DNA of 64,000 nucleotides from Pyrococcus sp. NA2. Lineage in GTDB: Archaea > Methanobacteriota_B > Thermococci > Thermococcales > Thermococcaceae. Each line of letters opens with the position of its first letter. Positions within the stretch are counted from its first letter, which is position 1. This document shows, piece after piece, positions 45,175 through 52,789 of this stretch. A model generated the notes under the pieces. It made no database searches. It was not told the DNA's origin and saw only the letters and a program-made list of their open reading frames with translations. The position numbers and the translations under genes were made by a program. The DNA lies in assembly GCF_000211475.1 (NCBI RefSeq), contig NC_015474.1, forward strand, positions 248,001-312,000. Direction: 5' to 3'.

Positions 45175-45912
45175 TTAGAGAGGCTCAAATTCATTGAGGA
45201 GTAAAGTATAATGTTTCTCGTCCAAGGCCCTTTCATCAACAGCCAATATCAGTGCTGAATTCATCATGATTAGATAGTCCTTAAGGCTGGCCAGGAACTT
45301 GAATACGCTTGCAAATTCATTGTACAAGAGAAGGTACTCAAGGCAATCAATAATGACAACCGCGTATCCATTTTCTTTTGCAAACTTGATGGCATAATCT
45401 TGGATTACATGAAGCTTTGTAGGAGGTACTCCATCTTCAGAGGCCTGGGTCACCCAAATTACCTTTACATTTCCACCTAAATTTCGATAGAAGGAGGGAT
45501 ATCTTGTGAATATCAAAATTGGAGCATTTATATCCCTGATCATATTTATTACATCAACTATTCTTGCCCTTGAACCTGAGATGAGGTATGCTCCATGTAG
45601 CTTTGATCCATTTTGACTATTCTTTGCAACTTTTACTTGCTGAACCTTTAATGGGGGCGTTTCGATTGCCCTTATGTACATTGAGAGGGCAACAACAATT
45701 CCAAAAAGTGCTATTGAATATAAAAGCTGGGCCACCTTGACATTTCCATGGAACATTTCAAAACCTTTAATTAGAATCGCCAAACTTATGAGGACAAGAA
45801 CAACTGCTATAAGACTTCTAGCATCTCTGTTTTCTGCTCTCTTAATTCTGATTGCTAGGAATACAAATAGGTACATAAGGGCAAGTATAGAGGGTACAGC
45901 ATTAATGTCCAA
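45175..45912 (-). CDS. Membrane-anchored DUF835 protein
   Basis: 245 residues. The N-terminal third has three predicted membrane helices (VPSILALMYLFVFLAIRI, LIAVVLVLISLAILIKGF, LLYSIALFGIVVALSMYI). The C-terminal 140 residues form a DUF835-type domain: GAYLISGSRARIVDVINMIRDINAPILIFTRYP and YAVVIIDCLEYLLLYNEFASVFKFLASLKDYL. That fold resembles RecA/KaiC-like domains but lacks a clear Walker A. DUF835 proteins are widespread in Thermococcales and unstudied. The start is TTG, 7 bases after GGAGGTG. Confidence 0.82.
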   Translation of the reverse strand: MDINAVPSILALMYLFVFLAIRIKRAENRDARSLIAVVLVLISLAILIKGFEMFHGNVKVAQLLYSIALFGIVVALSMYIRAIETPPLKVQQVKVAKNSQNGSKLHGAYLISGSRARIVDVINMIRDINAPILIFTRYPSFYRNLGGNVKVIWVTQASEDGVPPTKLHVIQDYAIKFAKENGYAVVIIDCLEYLLLYNEFASVFKFLASLKDYLIMMNSALILAVDERALDEKHYTLLLNEFEPL

Positions 45913-46011
45913 TTAAATACACCTCCGATGATTATGAATAATTTCCGCTAATATTAATCTCTCCATCATAACCTTTAGTCCCTATTTAAATATTTTATGA
46001 AAGAAAAAGGG

Positions 46012-46347
46012 TCAAGAAATTTTACTCTTTTCCCTCTTAATTGAATACGTTAAACCATAAGCAGGCCAAAGACCCGGAGGCTGAGAATAGTGATGGATAT
46101 TCCTCAGGATCTTCTCTGCCTCGTGTCTAGATGGTGCTTTGATGATCAACTTTTTTGGATTTAGTATTACTTCCGCCTTTGGCAGGTGAACTATAATTTC
46201 AGAACCTTTAATTTCTGGCTTTGCTCTCATTAAAAGTGTCTTGAGCTCTTCGTAAACATCCTCAGTTATTCTCTGCTCAAGAACTTCTTCTTTATTTCTT
46301 CTTCTGAATATTCTACCCCAAAAACTATTCGACTCATCTTCCTCCAT
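46012..46347 (-). CDS. Conserved-looking hypothetical protein
   Basis: 111 residues, family unknown to me. The N-terminus is charged (EEDESNSFWGRIFRRRNKEE). The rest is predicted alpha/beta: ITEDVYEELKTLLMRAKPEIKGSEIIVHLPKAEVILNPKKLIIKAPSRHEAEKILRNIHHY. There is no signal or membrane helix. It lies on the same strand between acdB and the DUF835 gene, but with about 80-base gaps on both sides, so it is probably transcribed separately. Confidence 0.65.
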   Translation of the reverse strand: MEEDESNSFWGRIFRRRNKEEVLEQRITEDVYEELKTLLMRAKPEIKGSEIIVHLPKAEVILNPKKLIIKAPSRHEAEKILRNIHHYSQPPGLWPAYGLTYSIKREKSKIS

Positions 46348-46425
46348 CGGTATTCATAACCTCCCTCTACTCTTTTTCATTATTAGTTCTAAAATATGTT
46401 TTTTAAGCTTTCCGGAAAAATAAAA

Positions 46426-47124
46426 TTAGAGAAGCATTCTAGCATCTACGGCAACTGCTTCGTCTTCATATGCAAATATTGGATTAATATCGAGCTCCCT
46501 TATCTCTGGTAATTCGAGTGCTAGCTCACCAACCTTAACTATTATGTCAGCCAGGGCATCTATATTGACTGGCTTCTCTCCCCTCGCTCCAGCCAATATT
46601 GGATAGGCCTTAATCTCTTTTATCATTTCTAAAGCATCTTCCTTTGTAATCGGGGCAACTCTAAAGCTGACATCCTTGAGTATTTCAACGAAAATTCCAC
46701 CTAAGCCAAACATCACCGCAGGACCAAATTGGGGATCCCTGATCATTCCAACTATCACTTCTCTACCCAAGGGTAGCATCCTGTAAATTATTACACCCCA
46801 TAAGTCTGCATCTGGCTTGTACTTCCTCACGTTCTCCATGATTGTTCTAAACGCTTCTCTCGCCTCGTCGTCATTCTTTATGTTTATTTTAACTCCACCT
46901 GCATCGCTCTTGTGAATTATGTGAGGAGATACTATCTTCATTACTACGGGATAACCAATTTCCCTTGAAAACTTCACAGCCTCTTCCTCGTCCCTGGCAA
47001 CCTTAAATTCAGGGACAGGAATTCCGTAGAGTTTGAGTATCTCCTTGGCCTCTGGCTCCACTAAGGGTCTGTTTTCAGCCTTTGCTTTTTCAATAATTTC
47101 CTTAGCTCTTGCTATTCTATCCAT
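46426..47124 (-). CDS. acdB: ADP-forming acetyl-CoA synthetase beta subunit
   Basis: 232 residues, ATP-grasp domain. The enzyme converts acyl-CoA, ADP and phosphate to acid, ATP and CoA, the main energy-conserving step of peptide and sugar fermentation in Pyrococcus. Motifs are EAKEILKLYGIPVPEF, GYPVVMKIVSPHIIHKSDAGGVKINI and VMFGLGGIFVEILKDVSFRVAPI, with LDINPIFAYEDEAVAVDARMLL at the end. The alpha subunit is not in the window, as expected for Pyrococcus, where subunit genes are scattered. ATG at 47124 has GGAGGG 7 bases ahead and gives the usual length. Confidence 0.94.
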   Translation of the reverse strand: MDRIARAKEIIEKAKAENRPLVEPEAKEILKLYGIPVPEFKVARDEEEAVKFSREIGYPVVMKIVSPHIIHKSDAGGVKINIKNDDEAREAFRTIMENVRKYKPDADLWGVIIYRMLPLGREVIVGMIRDPQFGPAVMFGLGGIFVEILKDVSFRVAPITKEDALEMIKEIKAYPILAGARGEKPVNIDALADIIVKVGELALELPEIRELDINPIFAYEDEAVAVDARMLL

Positions 47125-47235
47125 CTTTCTTCCCTCCAGTAAGCTTGACATTCATCAATACCTGAAAGTAGTTAAAAGGGTTTCCATGGGAGACCTTTTA
47201 AGGTTTCAGAAATAGGTATAATAGGTGAAAACTAA

Positions 47236-48474
47236 ATGAAAAAGGGTGCCACTCTCCTTATATTAACGGCTTTACTTGGAACGCTCCTCTCTTACAGCTC
47301 CATAGGTCAAGCTAATTCTGAAAATACTACAGTATTACTATACAACCAATTTGCACTCATAGAAGTAGAGAAAACTGTTGATCTGAAAGCTGGATATAAC
47401 GAAGTGCCACTCAAAATGGGATATCCAGGAGATGTTACAGTACTAATTAATGGTGCAAACTTCCTGGGGCTCAGCAAAGATATCGAGGGGTATGCTTTGG
47501 GAATTCCGATTGGAAGCACCGTGACGATAATGCTAAAAGACAGAACCCAGATTTCAGGAAAGATCCTGGGATATAGAAACAACCTCTTAGTTGTTAAAAG
47601 GGGTGAACAAGAGACACTTGTTAATCCAAACGAGATCCTATATGTCGCGATAACGAAAGAGCCAGAAGATTCTAGAAAATTAAAGATATATGCAGAGAGT
47701 CCTGGAAAATACAACCTTACATTGATTACCAAAATTGATGGAATTAAATGGAACGTTGAATACATCCTCATCCTGAAAGAAGATGAATTCACACTCCAGG
47801 GAACTGCAAAAATAAGCAATCCAACCCCCTTGAACCTCAAAGGTAGAGTATACCTCGTAACGGGGGATGTTTCTGGAAGGGAAGTACCAATAAAAACGGA
47901 GATAAGTGGTACAGGAAGTTATGAAAAGAGGGAGCATGTAACTGTGTTTTCCCTTGGAACCCTAGAAATAAGAGGGAGATCTGAGAATGCCGTGAAGTTC
48001 CTGGAAGAGACAAATAAATGGGAAAAGGTGTACCTTTATGAGAGTCTTCCATATAGGGAAGAGGGACCAGTATATGAGGTTATAAGGTTTAAAACTTATG
48101 TTCCATTGCCACCAGGAACCGTAAAGGTATTCAAGAAAGATTATGACAAGCTGGTGCTTCTTAGCGAAGCGAACATAGAAGAGAAGGCCAGAGGAGATAC
48201 CGTTGAAATAATCCTAGGAAGGGAATATGAACTCAAAGGTGAGACTAGAGTTTTGCAGGTAACAAAAATTGGAGACAAGACTAAATACAAGGTGGAGATA
48301 ACAATAGAGAATCTCGGAGAGGAACCCAGAGAAATCATTATAAGGCACTACAAGACAGGTCTTGTAACTTATTCTTCAGTAAAGCCGATTGAAGAAACTG
48401 CAAACTATGTTATCATGAAAATCAAAGTCGGGCCCAGAGAAAAGAAAAGCGTAATTATAGAATACGAGACTTGA
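47236..48474 (+). CDS. Secreted beta-rich protein, DUF4139-like
   Basis: 412 residues. A signal peptide covers about residues 1-26 (ATLLILTALLGTLLSYSSIGQA) with no lipobox cysteine. The mature protein is beta-rich. The segment WNVEYILILKEDEFTLQGTAKISNPTPLNLKGRVYLVTGDVS and the end VEITIENLGEEPREIIIRHYKT resemble DUF4139, a domain of unknown function found in secreted proteins. Residues 80-130 (GSTVTIMLKDRTQISGKILGYRNNLLVVKRGEQETLVNPNEIL) look like an Sm-like or LSM-type barrel. It ends 20 bases inside the convergent galE. Confidence 0.7.
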   Translation: MKKGATLLILTALLGTLLSYSSIGQANSENTTVLLYNQFALIEVEKTVDLKAGYNEVPLKMGYPGDVTVLINGANFLGLSKDIEGYALGIPIGSTVTIMLKDRTQISGKILGYRNNLLVVKRGEQETLVNPNEILYVAITKEPEDSRKLKIYAESPGKYNLTLITKIDGIKWNVEYILILKEDEFTLQGTAKISNPTPLNLKGRVYLVTGDVSGREVPIKTEISGTGSYEKREHVTVFSLGTLEIRGRSENAVKFLEETNKWEKVYLYESLPYREEGPVYEVIRFKTYVPLPPGTVKVFKKDYDKLVLLSEANIEEKARGDTVEIILGREYELKGETRVLQVTKIGDKTKYKVEITIENLGEEPREIIIRHYKTGLVTYSSVKPIEETANYVIMKIKVGPREKKSVIIEYET

Positions 48475-49375
48475 ACCAGGAAAATGTCTCCTTGAGGCCT
48501 TCCTCAAGTGAATACTTAGGCTTAAAGCCCAACTTTCTTATTTTTCCTATATCGGCAACGCTTCTCTTTATATCACCAGGCCTAGGAGGATAAAATATGA
48601 TTTGAGAGGGGGAGGATGAGAGTTCTATTACCTTTAGTGCTAAATCAATTATCATTGTCTCCCTCCCCGTTGCCACATTAAAAACTTCACCGTTTGCCCT
48701 CTCCTTTTTGGCGACCAAGAGGTTAGCATCCACAACATCCTTTACAAATATAAAATCCCTCGTCTGTTTTCCATCTCCGTATATTATTAATGGTTCTCCC
48801 CTTATCGCCCTCTCCATGAATATGCTTATCACTCCAGCATATGCTGAACTCTGTCTTGGGCCATAAACGTTGAAATACCTTAGCACAACTATTGGAACCC
48901 CATAGAGTTCATAGTAAACCCTACAATAGTGCTCTCCTGTGAGCTTTGTTATCCCATAGGGAGATATTGGTCTCAACTCTGAATCTTCCTTAATTGGCAA
49001 CTCTATAGGATCACCGTACACGGCTGCCGAAGATGCGAATATTAACTTTCCCTCTCCCTCTGCCAAAGCTCTTAAGACATTTATAGTTCCGATTACGTTA
49101 ACTTCTTCAGTAAACACTGGATCCCTTATGCTCTCTTCAACACTTATCTGGGCCGCTTCATGAAAAACGTAGTCAGCCTCTCTGATTATATCCGCAATTT
49201 TTTCATAATCCCTAACATCCGCCTCAACAAACTTAACATTCTCGGGAATGTTCTCCAATTTCCCAGAGTACAAGTTGTCTATCACGACGACATCATTGTC
49301 TTCAGCCAAAGCCTCAGCTAGATGAGAACCTATGAACCCCGCTCCTCCCGTTATAACTACGAGCTTATTTCTCAT
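48455..49375 (-). CDS. galE: UDP-glucose 4-epimerase family protein
   Basis: 306 residues, extended SDR family. The NAD motif is VVITGGAGFIGSHLAEAL. The catalytic Ser and YxxxK are in FASSAAVYGDP and SPYGITKLTGEHYCRVYYELYG. VVLRYFNVYGPRQ and DFIFVKDVVDANLLV are typical of GalE. It interconverts UDP-sugars for glycan synthesis; strict substrate cannot be read. The ATG start at 49375 is the only good candidate. Confidence 0.92.
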   Translation of the reverse strand: MRNKLVVITGGAGFIGSHLAEALAEDNDVVVIDNLYSGKLENIPENVKFVEADVRDYEKIADIIREADYVFHEAAQISVEESIRDPVFTEEVNVIGTINVLRALAEGEGKLIFASSAAVYGDPIELPIKEDSELRPISPYGITKLTGEHYCRVYYELYGVPIVVLRYFNVYGPRQSSAYAGVISIFMERAIRGEPLIIYGDGKQTRDFIFVKDVVDANLLVAKKERANGEVFNVATGRETMIIDLALKVIELSSSPSQIIFYPPRPGDIKRSVADIGKIRKLGFKPKYSLEEGLKETFSWFKSRIL

Positions 49376-49422
49376 GCTAACTATTTAAACTTGCCAAGAT
49401 TTAAAGAATTTGGGGAGGGCCA

Positions 49423-50079
49423 ATGATCAAGGCTATAATCTTTGACGTTGATGAGACTCTAGTTTACTACGAAGGCTACACACTTAAGGAGTGGTATGAA
49501 AGTGTTGGATTGCCAGCAATGAAAAAGTTTGGCCTAATAATTGACTGGGATACCTTTAGAAAAATGGCGAAAGGCGAATTGCCAAGAAGTTACGTTGAGA
49601 ATTTTGGAGTAGATCACGTAGAATTCTGGAAGGCCATGGATAGAGCTAACCGAGTGTACAGGGAGAGATTACTTAGGGAGGGGAAGATCCATGCATTTGA
49701 AGATGTTGATGCACTAAAAGAGCTTAAAAAGATGGGGATAAAACTTGCAGCAGTGAGTAATGCATCCCAAGATAATACGGAGTTAGTTCTTAAAGCATTC
49801 AATCTTCTCGACTGTTTCGATGTTGTTTATGGAAAAGATTACTCATATTTAGATGGTGTAAAGCCAAATCCATATTTAATTAACAAGGCTTTGAGAAAAC
49901 TTGAGGTTGATGCAAAGGAGGCGGCGTTAGTTGGGGATAGTGAGCTAGATGTAAAAGCAGGTAAAAATGCAGGAGTCATAGTAATCCAAGTTATGAGGGA
50001 AAAAAGAGTTGATGGAGCAGATTACTACATTAAATCCCTGTGGGAACTAGTAGACTTAATTAGAAGAGGTGAGCTTTGA
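49423..50079 (+). CDS. HAD-superfamily hydrolase
   Basis: 218 residues. HAD motif I is IIFDVDETLVYY, motif II AAVSNASQ, motif III the Lys in VKPNPYLINKALRKL and motif IV VGDSELDVKAGKNAG. A helical cap lies between motifs I and II, so it is a subfamily I phosphatase acting on a small phosphorylated metabolite not identifiable here. GGGAGGG precedes the ATG. It converges with the next small gene with 20 bases overlap. Confidence 0.9.
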   Translation: MIKAIIFDVDETLVYYEGYTLKEWYESVGLPAMKKFGLIIDWDTFRKMAKGELPRSYVENFGVDHVEFWKAMDRANRVYRERLLREGKIHAFEDVDALKELKKMGIKLAAVSNASQDNTELVLKAFNLLDCFDVVYGKDYSYLDGVKPNPYLINKALRKLEVDAKEAALVGDSELDVKAGKNAGVIVIQVMREKRVDGADYYIKSLWELVDLIRRGEL

Positions 50080-50329
50080 AGTTCGCTAGCTCATTTAGCC
50101 ATTCCACCAAGTTTTCTGGAACATTAATATCACTCTCTGGGTCTAGCGTTTCTATCTCTCTTCTCAAGTTTCTGAGCTTATCTAACTCATCCTCAAGCCT
50201 AAATGTACTTTGGATAAACTCTAACGAAGTGTAAGGACTTTCATTTATCCTGGAAGAGAACGTTACTATCGCTATCTTCACATTGGCCTCTGCCTCATTA
50301 ATAAGCTTCAAGAGCTCCCTAACTTTCAT
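50060..50329 (-). CDS. Small hypothetical protein divergent from phr
   Basis: 89 residues, not recognised. The predicted structure is mostly helical with a short strand (AIVTFSSRI): VRELLKLINEAEANVKIAIVTFSSRINESPYTSLEFIQS and EDELDKLRNLRREIETLDPESDI. There is no membrane segment. The gene starts 88 bases from phr in the opposite direction, so its transcription may be influenced by the same operator. Its 3' end overlaps the HAD gene. Confidence 0.6.
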   Translation of the reverse strand: MKVRELLKLINEAEANVKIAIVTFSSRINESPYTSLEFIQSTFRLEDELDKLRNLRREIETLDPESDINVPENLVEWLNELANFKAHLF

Positions 50330-50346
50330 TACCTGGAATTATTAGA

Positions 50347-50360
50347 AAATATTTTTAAGC
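50347..50360 (+). promoter_or_regulatory. phr promoter TATA element
   Basis: AAATATTTTTAAGCC is a TATA-like element. It predicts transcription from about 50380-50385, so the palindrome at 50364-50386 would cover the start site. Confidence 0.6.
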
Positions 50361-50363
50361 CTT

Positions 50364-50386
50364 TTTTCTAACCCTATGTTAGAAAA
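50364..50386. promoter_or_regulatory. Perfect palindrome, probable Phr operator
   Basis: TTTTCTAAC and GTTAGAAAA are 9-base perfect inverted repeats around CCTAT. The site begins 4 bases after the TATA element and spans the predicted transcription start of phr. P. furiosus Phr is known to repress its own gene by binding near the start site, so this is the likely autoregulatory operator. Confidence 0.65.
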
Positions 50387-50417
50387 TGTTAAAATAGCCT
50401 GGCGAGAGGTGATGAAG

Positions 50418-51023
50418 ATGAGTGAGGAACTCAACAGGCTCCTTGATGTGTTAGGGAACGAAACGCGGAGGAAAATACTATTATTACTCACGAAAAGGCC
50501 TTACTTTGTAAGTGAACTCAGCCAAGAACTTGGAGTTGGACAAAAAGCCGTATTGGAGCACTTAAGGATACTCGAAGAAGCGGGACTCGTTGAGAGCAGA
50601 ATTGAGAAGATTCCAAGGGGGAGACCAAGGAAGTACTACATGATAAAGAGGGGCCTAAGGCTTGAAATACTACTAACGCCGACTCTCTTCGGATCTGAAA
50701 TGTACGAGCCCAAAGAGATAAGGAGGAGTCCGGAATATGAACAGGCTAGAGAACTGATAAAGTCCGTTGAACCATTAGATGTAAAAATGAGAGAATTGGC
50801 AGAGTTCCTCCATGAGCTAGATGAGAGAATAAAGGAGATAGTGGAGGAGAAAAGGGAGTTAGAAGAGGTAAGATTGCTCGTTGAGACTTATATAGAAAAC
50901 GTGATGAGAAGGGTTTCGGAGGAGAACAGAGAGATGTTTGAAAGAATATTTAGGGAGATTGAGAAGGTACTCCCAGAGGAGTACGTTAAAAGGATAAAGT
51001 GGAAGTTCATGGAAAACCTTTAA
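50418..51023 (+). CDS. phr: Heat-shock transcription regulator Phr
   Basis: About 201 residues, ArsR-type winged helix followed by a coiled-coil dimerisation region. The HTH is in RPYFVSELSQELGVGQKAVLEHLRILEEAGLVESR. The C-terminal half is heavily charged and helical (MRELAEFLHELDERIKEIVEEKRELEEV). The order of segments matches P. furiosus Phr closely, including PRGRPRKYYMIKRGLRLEILLTPTLFGSEMYE. Phr represses hsp20, an AAA ATPase and itself at normal temperature. ATG at 50418 with GAGGTG 6 bases upstream is chosen over starts at 50376 and 50412. Confidence 0.93.
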   Translation: MSEELNRLLDVLGNETRRKILLLLTKRPYFVSELSQELGVGQKAVLEHLRILEEAGLVESRIEKIPRGRPRKYYMIKRGLRLEILLTPTLFGSEMYEPKEIRRSPEYEQARELIKSVEPLDVKMRELAEFLHELDERIKEIVEEKRELEEVRLLVETYIENVMRRVSEENREMFERIFREIEKVLPEEYVKRIKWKFMENL

Positions 51024-51049
51024 GAACATCTTAAGGGATGTGATATTCG

Positions 51050-51325
51050 ATGAAGAGGCTTGGAAAAGTTTCACACTATGCAAAGCAGGGATTATTGATA
51101 GTCAGAACTAACTGGGTTCCCTCCCTAAATGATCCCGTAGTGGATAAAGATCTAAAGTTTGTGGGGATAGTTAAGGACGTTTTTGGCCCAGTAAGAATGC
51201 CCTATGTTGCCATCAAACCAAAAGTTGAGAATCCTGAGAGATATGTTGGTCAAATCTTATATATTGATGAAAGGAGAAAAACAAGGAAGAAAGGAAAGAA
51301 GATGAGGAGAAAATCAAAGAGCTGA
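51050..51325 (+). CDS. gar1: H/ACA RNP protein Gar1
   Basis: 91 residues, Gar1 family beta barrel: MKRLGKVSHYAKQGLLIVRTN, DPVVDKDLKFVGIVKDVFGPVRMPYVAIKPKV and RYVGQILYIDERRKTRKKGKKMRRKSKS with a basic tail. Gar1 binds Cbf5 and speeds substrate loading in pseudouridylation RNPs. It lies 26 bases after phr. An H/ACA-type RNA gene is found 1.3 kb further along. GGGATGTGAT lies before the ATG. Confidence 0.93.
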   Translation: MKRLGKVSHYAKQGLLIVRTNWVPSLNDPVVDKDLKFVGIVKDVFGPVRMPYVAIKPKVENPERYVGQILYIDERRKTRKKGKKMRRKSKS

Positions 51326-51350
51326 ATTGTGATGAGAGGGGACCTCGCCG

Positions 51351-51842
51351 ATGTTGATTGGAGTTTTGAGCGATACTCATTATCCAAAGGCATATTTTCC
51401 TGAAAAGATACTTGAATTTTTTGAAAAGAGAGGAGTTAGATACATAATCCATGCTGGAGATGTTACCGAGAAACAGCTTCTAGAGAAACTTGAGAATATC
51501 GCACCGGTTATAGCGGTAAGGGGAAATGCCGACAAAATTAACCTTCCAGAAGAAGAAACACTGAACGTTATGGAGAAGAAGATATTGATCTTGCATGGTC
51601 ATAATTTCCTCTCCCTGAATACCCAGAATTTAACTTATAAGGCTCTTGAAGAGGATGCAGACATTCTAATTTTTGGACACACTCATAGACCTTACTATAA
51701 TGAAGTTACAACAATGGGAAGAAGAATCATACTACTCAATCCTGGGTCACCAACATTGCCAAGGATGAGCGAACCCACATTTGCGATCATAAGAATTGAG
51801 AAGGAGATAGACGTAAGGTTCAAAAGGGTATGGATGCTCTAG
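51351..51842 (+). CDS. YfcE/MJ0936-type metallophosphoesterase
   Basis: 163 residues. Metal-binding motifs are IGVLSDTHYP (D and H), IIHAGDVTEKQ (GD), VRGNADK (GNxD), ILHGH and LIFGHTHRPYY (GHTH), then LNPGSPTLPR. The family acts on phosphodiesters such as bis-p-nitrophenyl phosphate; natural substrates are unknown. It follows gar1 by 25 bases and overlaps the end of the converging Cas4-like gene by 4 bases. Confidence 0.93.
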   Translation: MLIGVLSDTHYPKAYFPEKILEFFEKRGVRYIIHAGDVTEKQLLEKLENIAPVIAVRGNADKINLPEEETLNVMEKKILILHGHNFLSLNTQNLTYKALEEDADILIFGHTHRPYYNEVTTMGRRIILLNPGSPTLPRMSEPTFAIIRIEKEIDVRFKRVWML

Positions 51843-52456
51843 ATGAAGTCATTAATAGACTTTGAGGAGCAGATATAGTTATAGGGGCAGAACTTGCAAT
51901 GGGGTCCCTTCCATGCTGGAGGTAGCTCATCTTCCTCCAAGTGGAGTTTTATTTCATAGAAAAACTTAACAGTCTCCTTAAATAGTGTTCCATCGTATGG
52001 AACTTCAAACACCTTAAACCCTTTCCCCTTTATAATGGGAAAATCATCAAACGTCAATCTCTTTATCATCTCTCTTGGATCATCGTCCAATCTAACATAA
52101 TATAGATAACCGTATTCGGCCTTCACACCCCTTAGATATATGTTTAGCTGGGCCAAGTGATACTCGTTGGGAAGCTTGGGAATACGGGATCTACCCTTGA
52201 TCTCTATGGGATATTCTTTGTAAGCGTCTATTCTCCCATGTATCTCCATTCCAAGTCTAGGCAACCTTATTATCACTTCTTTCTCTAATTCAACGTTAAA
52301 CATGTCTTTTAAAACAGAACCAAGGGTTTCATGAATGTCAGTACCCTTCTCGAGCCTTGGTTTTGCAATCTCTGGCCATCTCTCTGGAAGACCTTTAAGT
52401 CTGAACCAGACTCTCCTGGGACATATGAGGGCTTCACTAGCGTAAAATTCTATCAT
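51839..52456 (-). CDS. Orphan Cas4-like iron-sulfur nuclease
   Basis: 205 residues, PD-(D/E)XK fold. The nuclease residues are His42 (TDIHETLG), Asp77 (GRIDAY), Glu85 and Lys87 (PIEIKGRS). Four cysteines, Cys12 and C-terminal Cys187, Cys190 and Cys196 (CKFCPYNYIC), are placed as in Cas4/AddB-type [4Fe-4S] nucleases. The N-terminal SEALICPRRVWFRLKG is a Cas4 feature. No CRISPR array or other cas gene is in the window, so it may serve DNA repair or a remote CRISPR locus. The ATG lies 21 bases from the second C/D sRNA on the same strand. Confidence 0.88.
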   Translation of the reverse strand: MIEFYASEALICPRRVWFRLKGLPERWPEIAKPRLEKGTDIHETLGSVLKDMFNVELEKEVIIRLPRLGMEIHGRIDAYKEYPIEIKGRSRIPKLPNEYHLAQLNIYLRGVKAEYGYLYYVRLDDDPREMIKRLTFDDFPIIKGKGFKVFEVPYDGTLFKETVKFFYEIKLHLEEDELPPAWKGPHCKFCPYNYICSSKSINDFI

Positions 52457-52476
52457 GGAAGCACCTCCAACAACAG

Positions 52477-52535
52477 GGCGTCAGCTAATACCGACGTCAT
52501 CATCAACTCAGGGCTGGGCAAGGATCGTCATCCGC
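52477..52535 (-). ncRNA. C/D-box guide sRNA
   Basis: On the minus strand box C is ATGACGA (52530-52524, one change from RTGATGA), D' is CTGA (52511-52508), C' is ATGATGA (52503-52497) and D is CTGA (52484-52481). Both guide spacers are exactly 12 bases: CCTTGCCCAGCC and CGTCGGTATTAG. The D'-C' spacer is 4 bases. These fit archaeal C/D sRNA rules. Targets would be GGCUGGGCAAGG and CUAAUACCGACG, not identified here. It lies just upstream of the Cas4-like gene and may share its transcript. Confidence 0.75.
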
Positions 52536-52554
52536 CATCAATTCTTAGGAGCAA

Positions 52555-52567
52555 TGCTTTTTAAATC
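52555..52567 (+). promoter_or_regulatory. Promoter of H/ACA-like RNA
   Basis: GCTTTTTAAATCATT is a TATA-like element about 30 bases before the GC-rich RNA. It fits a start close to 52586-52590. Confidence 0.5.
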
Positions 52568-52587
52568 ATTTATCTAGAATATAAATG

Positions 52588-52744
52588 CCGACAGCGAGGG
52601 TACAGTCCCTCGCAAGGGCTCGGTCAACCCGCCCCCGCAAGAATTGGGTCTCGATGAGCGGGGTGTGCTCACGCCGAGCCCACAGGGCCGGTTCCCCTCG
52701 CCCGCGGGAGCAGTGACCGACGGGTCTCTGTACCGGCCCACAGC
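52588..52744 (+). ncRNA. Two-hairpin H/ACA-like guide sRNA with 5' stem-loop
   Basis: The roughly 155-base island is far more GC-rich than its surroundings. Hairpin one pairs GGGCTCGG (52616-52623) with CCGAGCCC (52674-52681) and is followed directly by ACA (52682-52684). Hairpin two pairs GGGCCGGT (52685-52692) with ACCGGCCC (52732-52739) and is followed by ACA (52740-52742). Inside hairpin one CCCCGC pairs with GCGGGG, leaving two unpaired flanks that form a pseudouridylation pocket and an apical GA-rich K-turn-like loop. A smaller 5' hairpin GCGAGGG/CCCTCGC stands at 52594-52613. It is similar in type to the high-GC hgc RNAs of P. furiosus. T-poor flanks and a following AAAAATTTAATA end it. 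Confidence 0.85.
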
Positions 52745-52789
52745 AAAAATTTAATATCCTCTTCTTAATAAATAAGTGGAGGCCTATCT

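Noticed and set aside
51839-52456. A CRISPR system around the Cas4-like gene
   Set aside because: No repeats of 25-35 bases and no other cas genes were found on either side.
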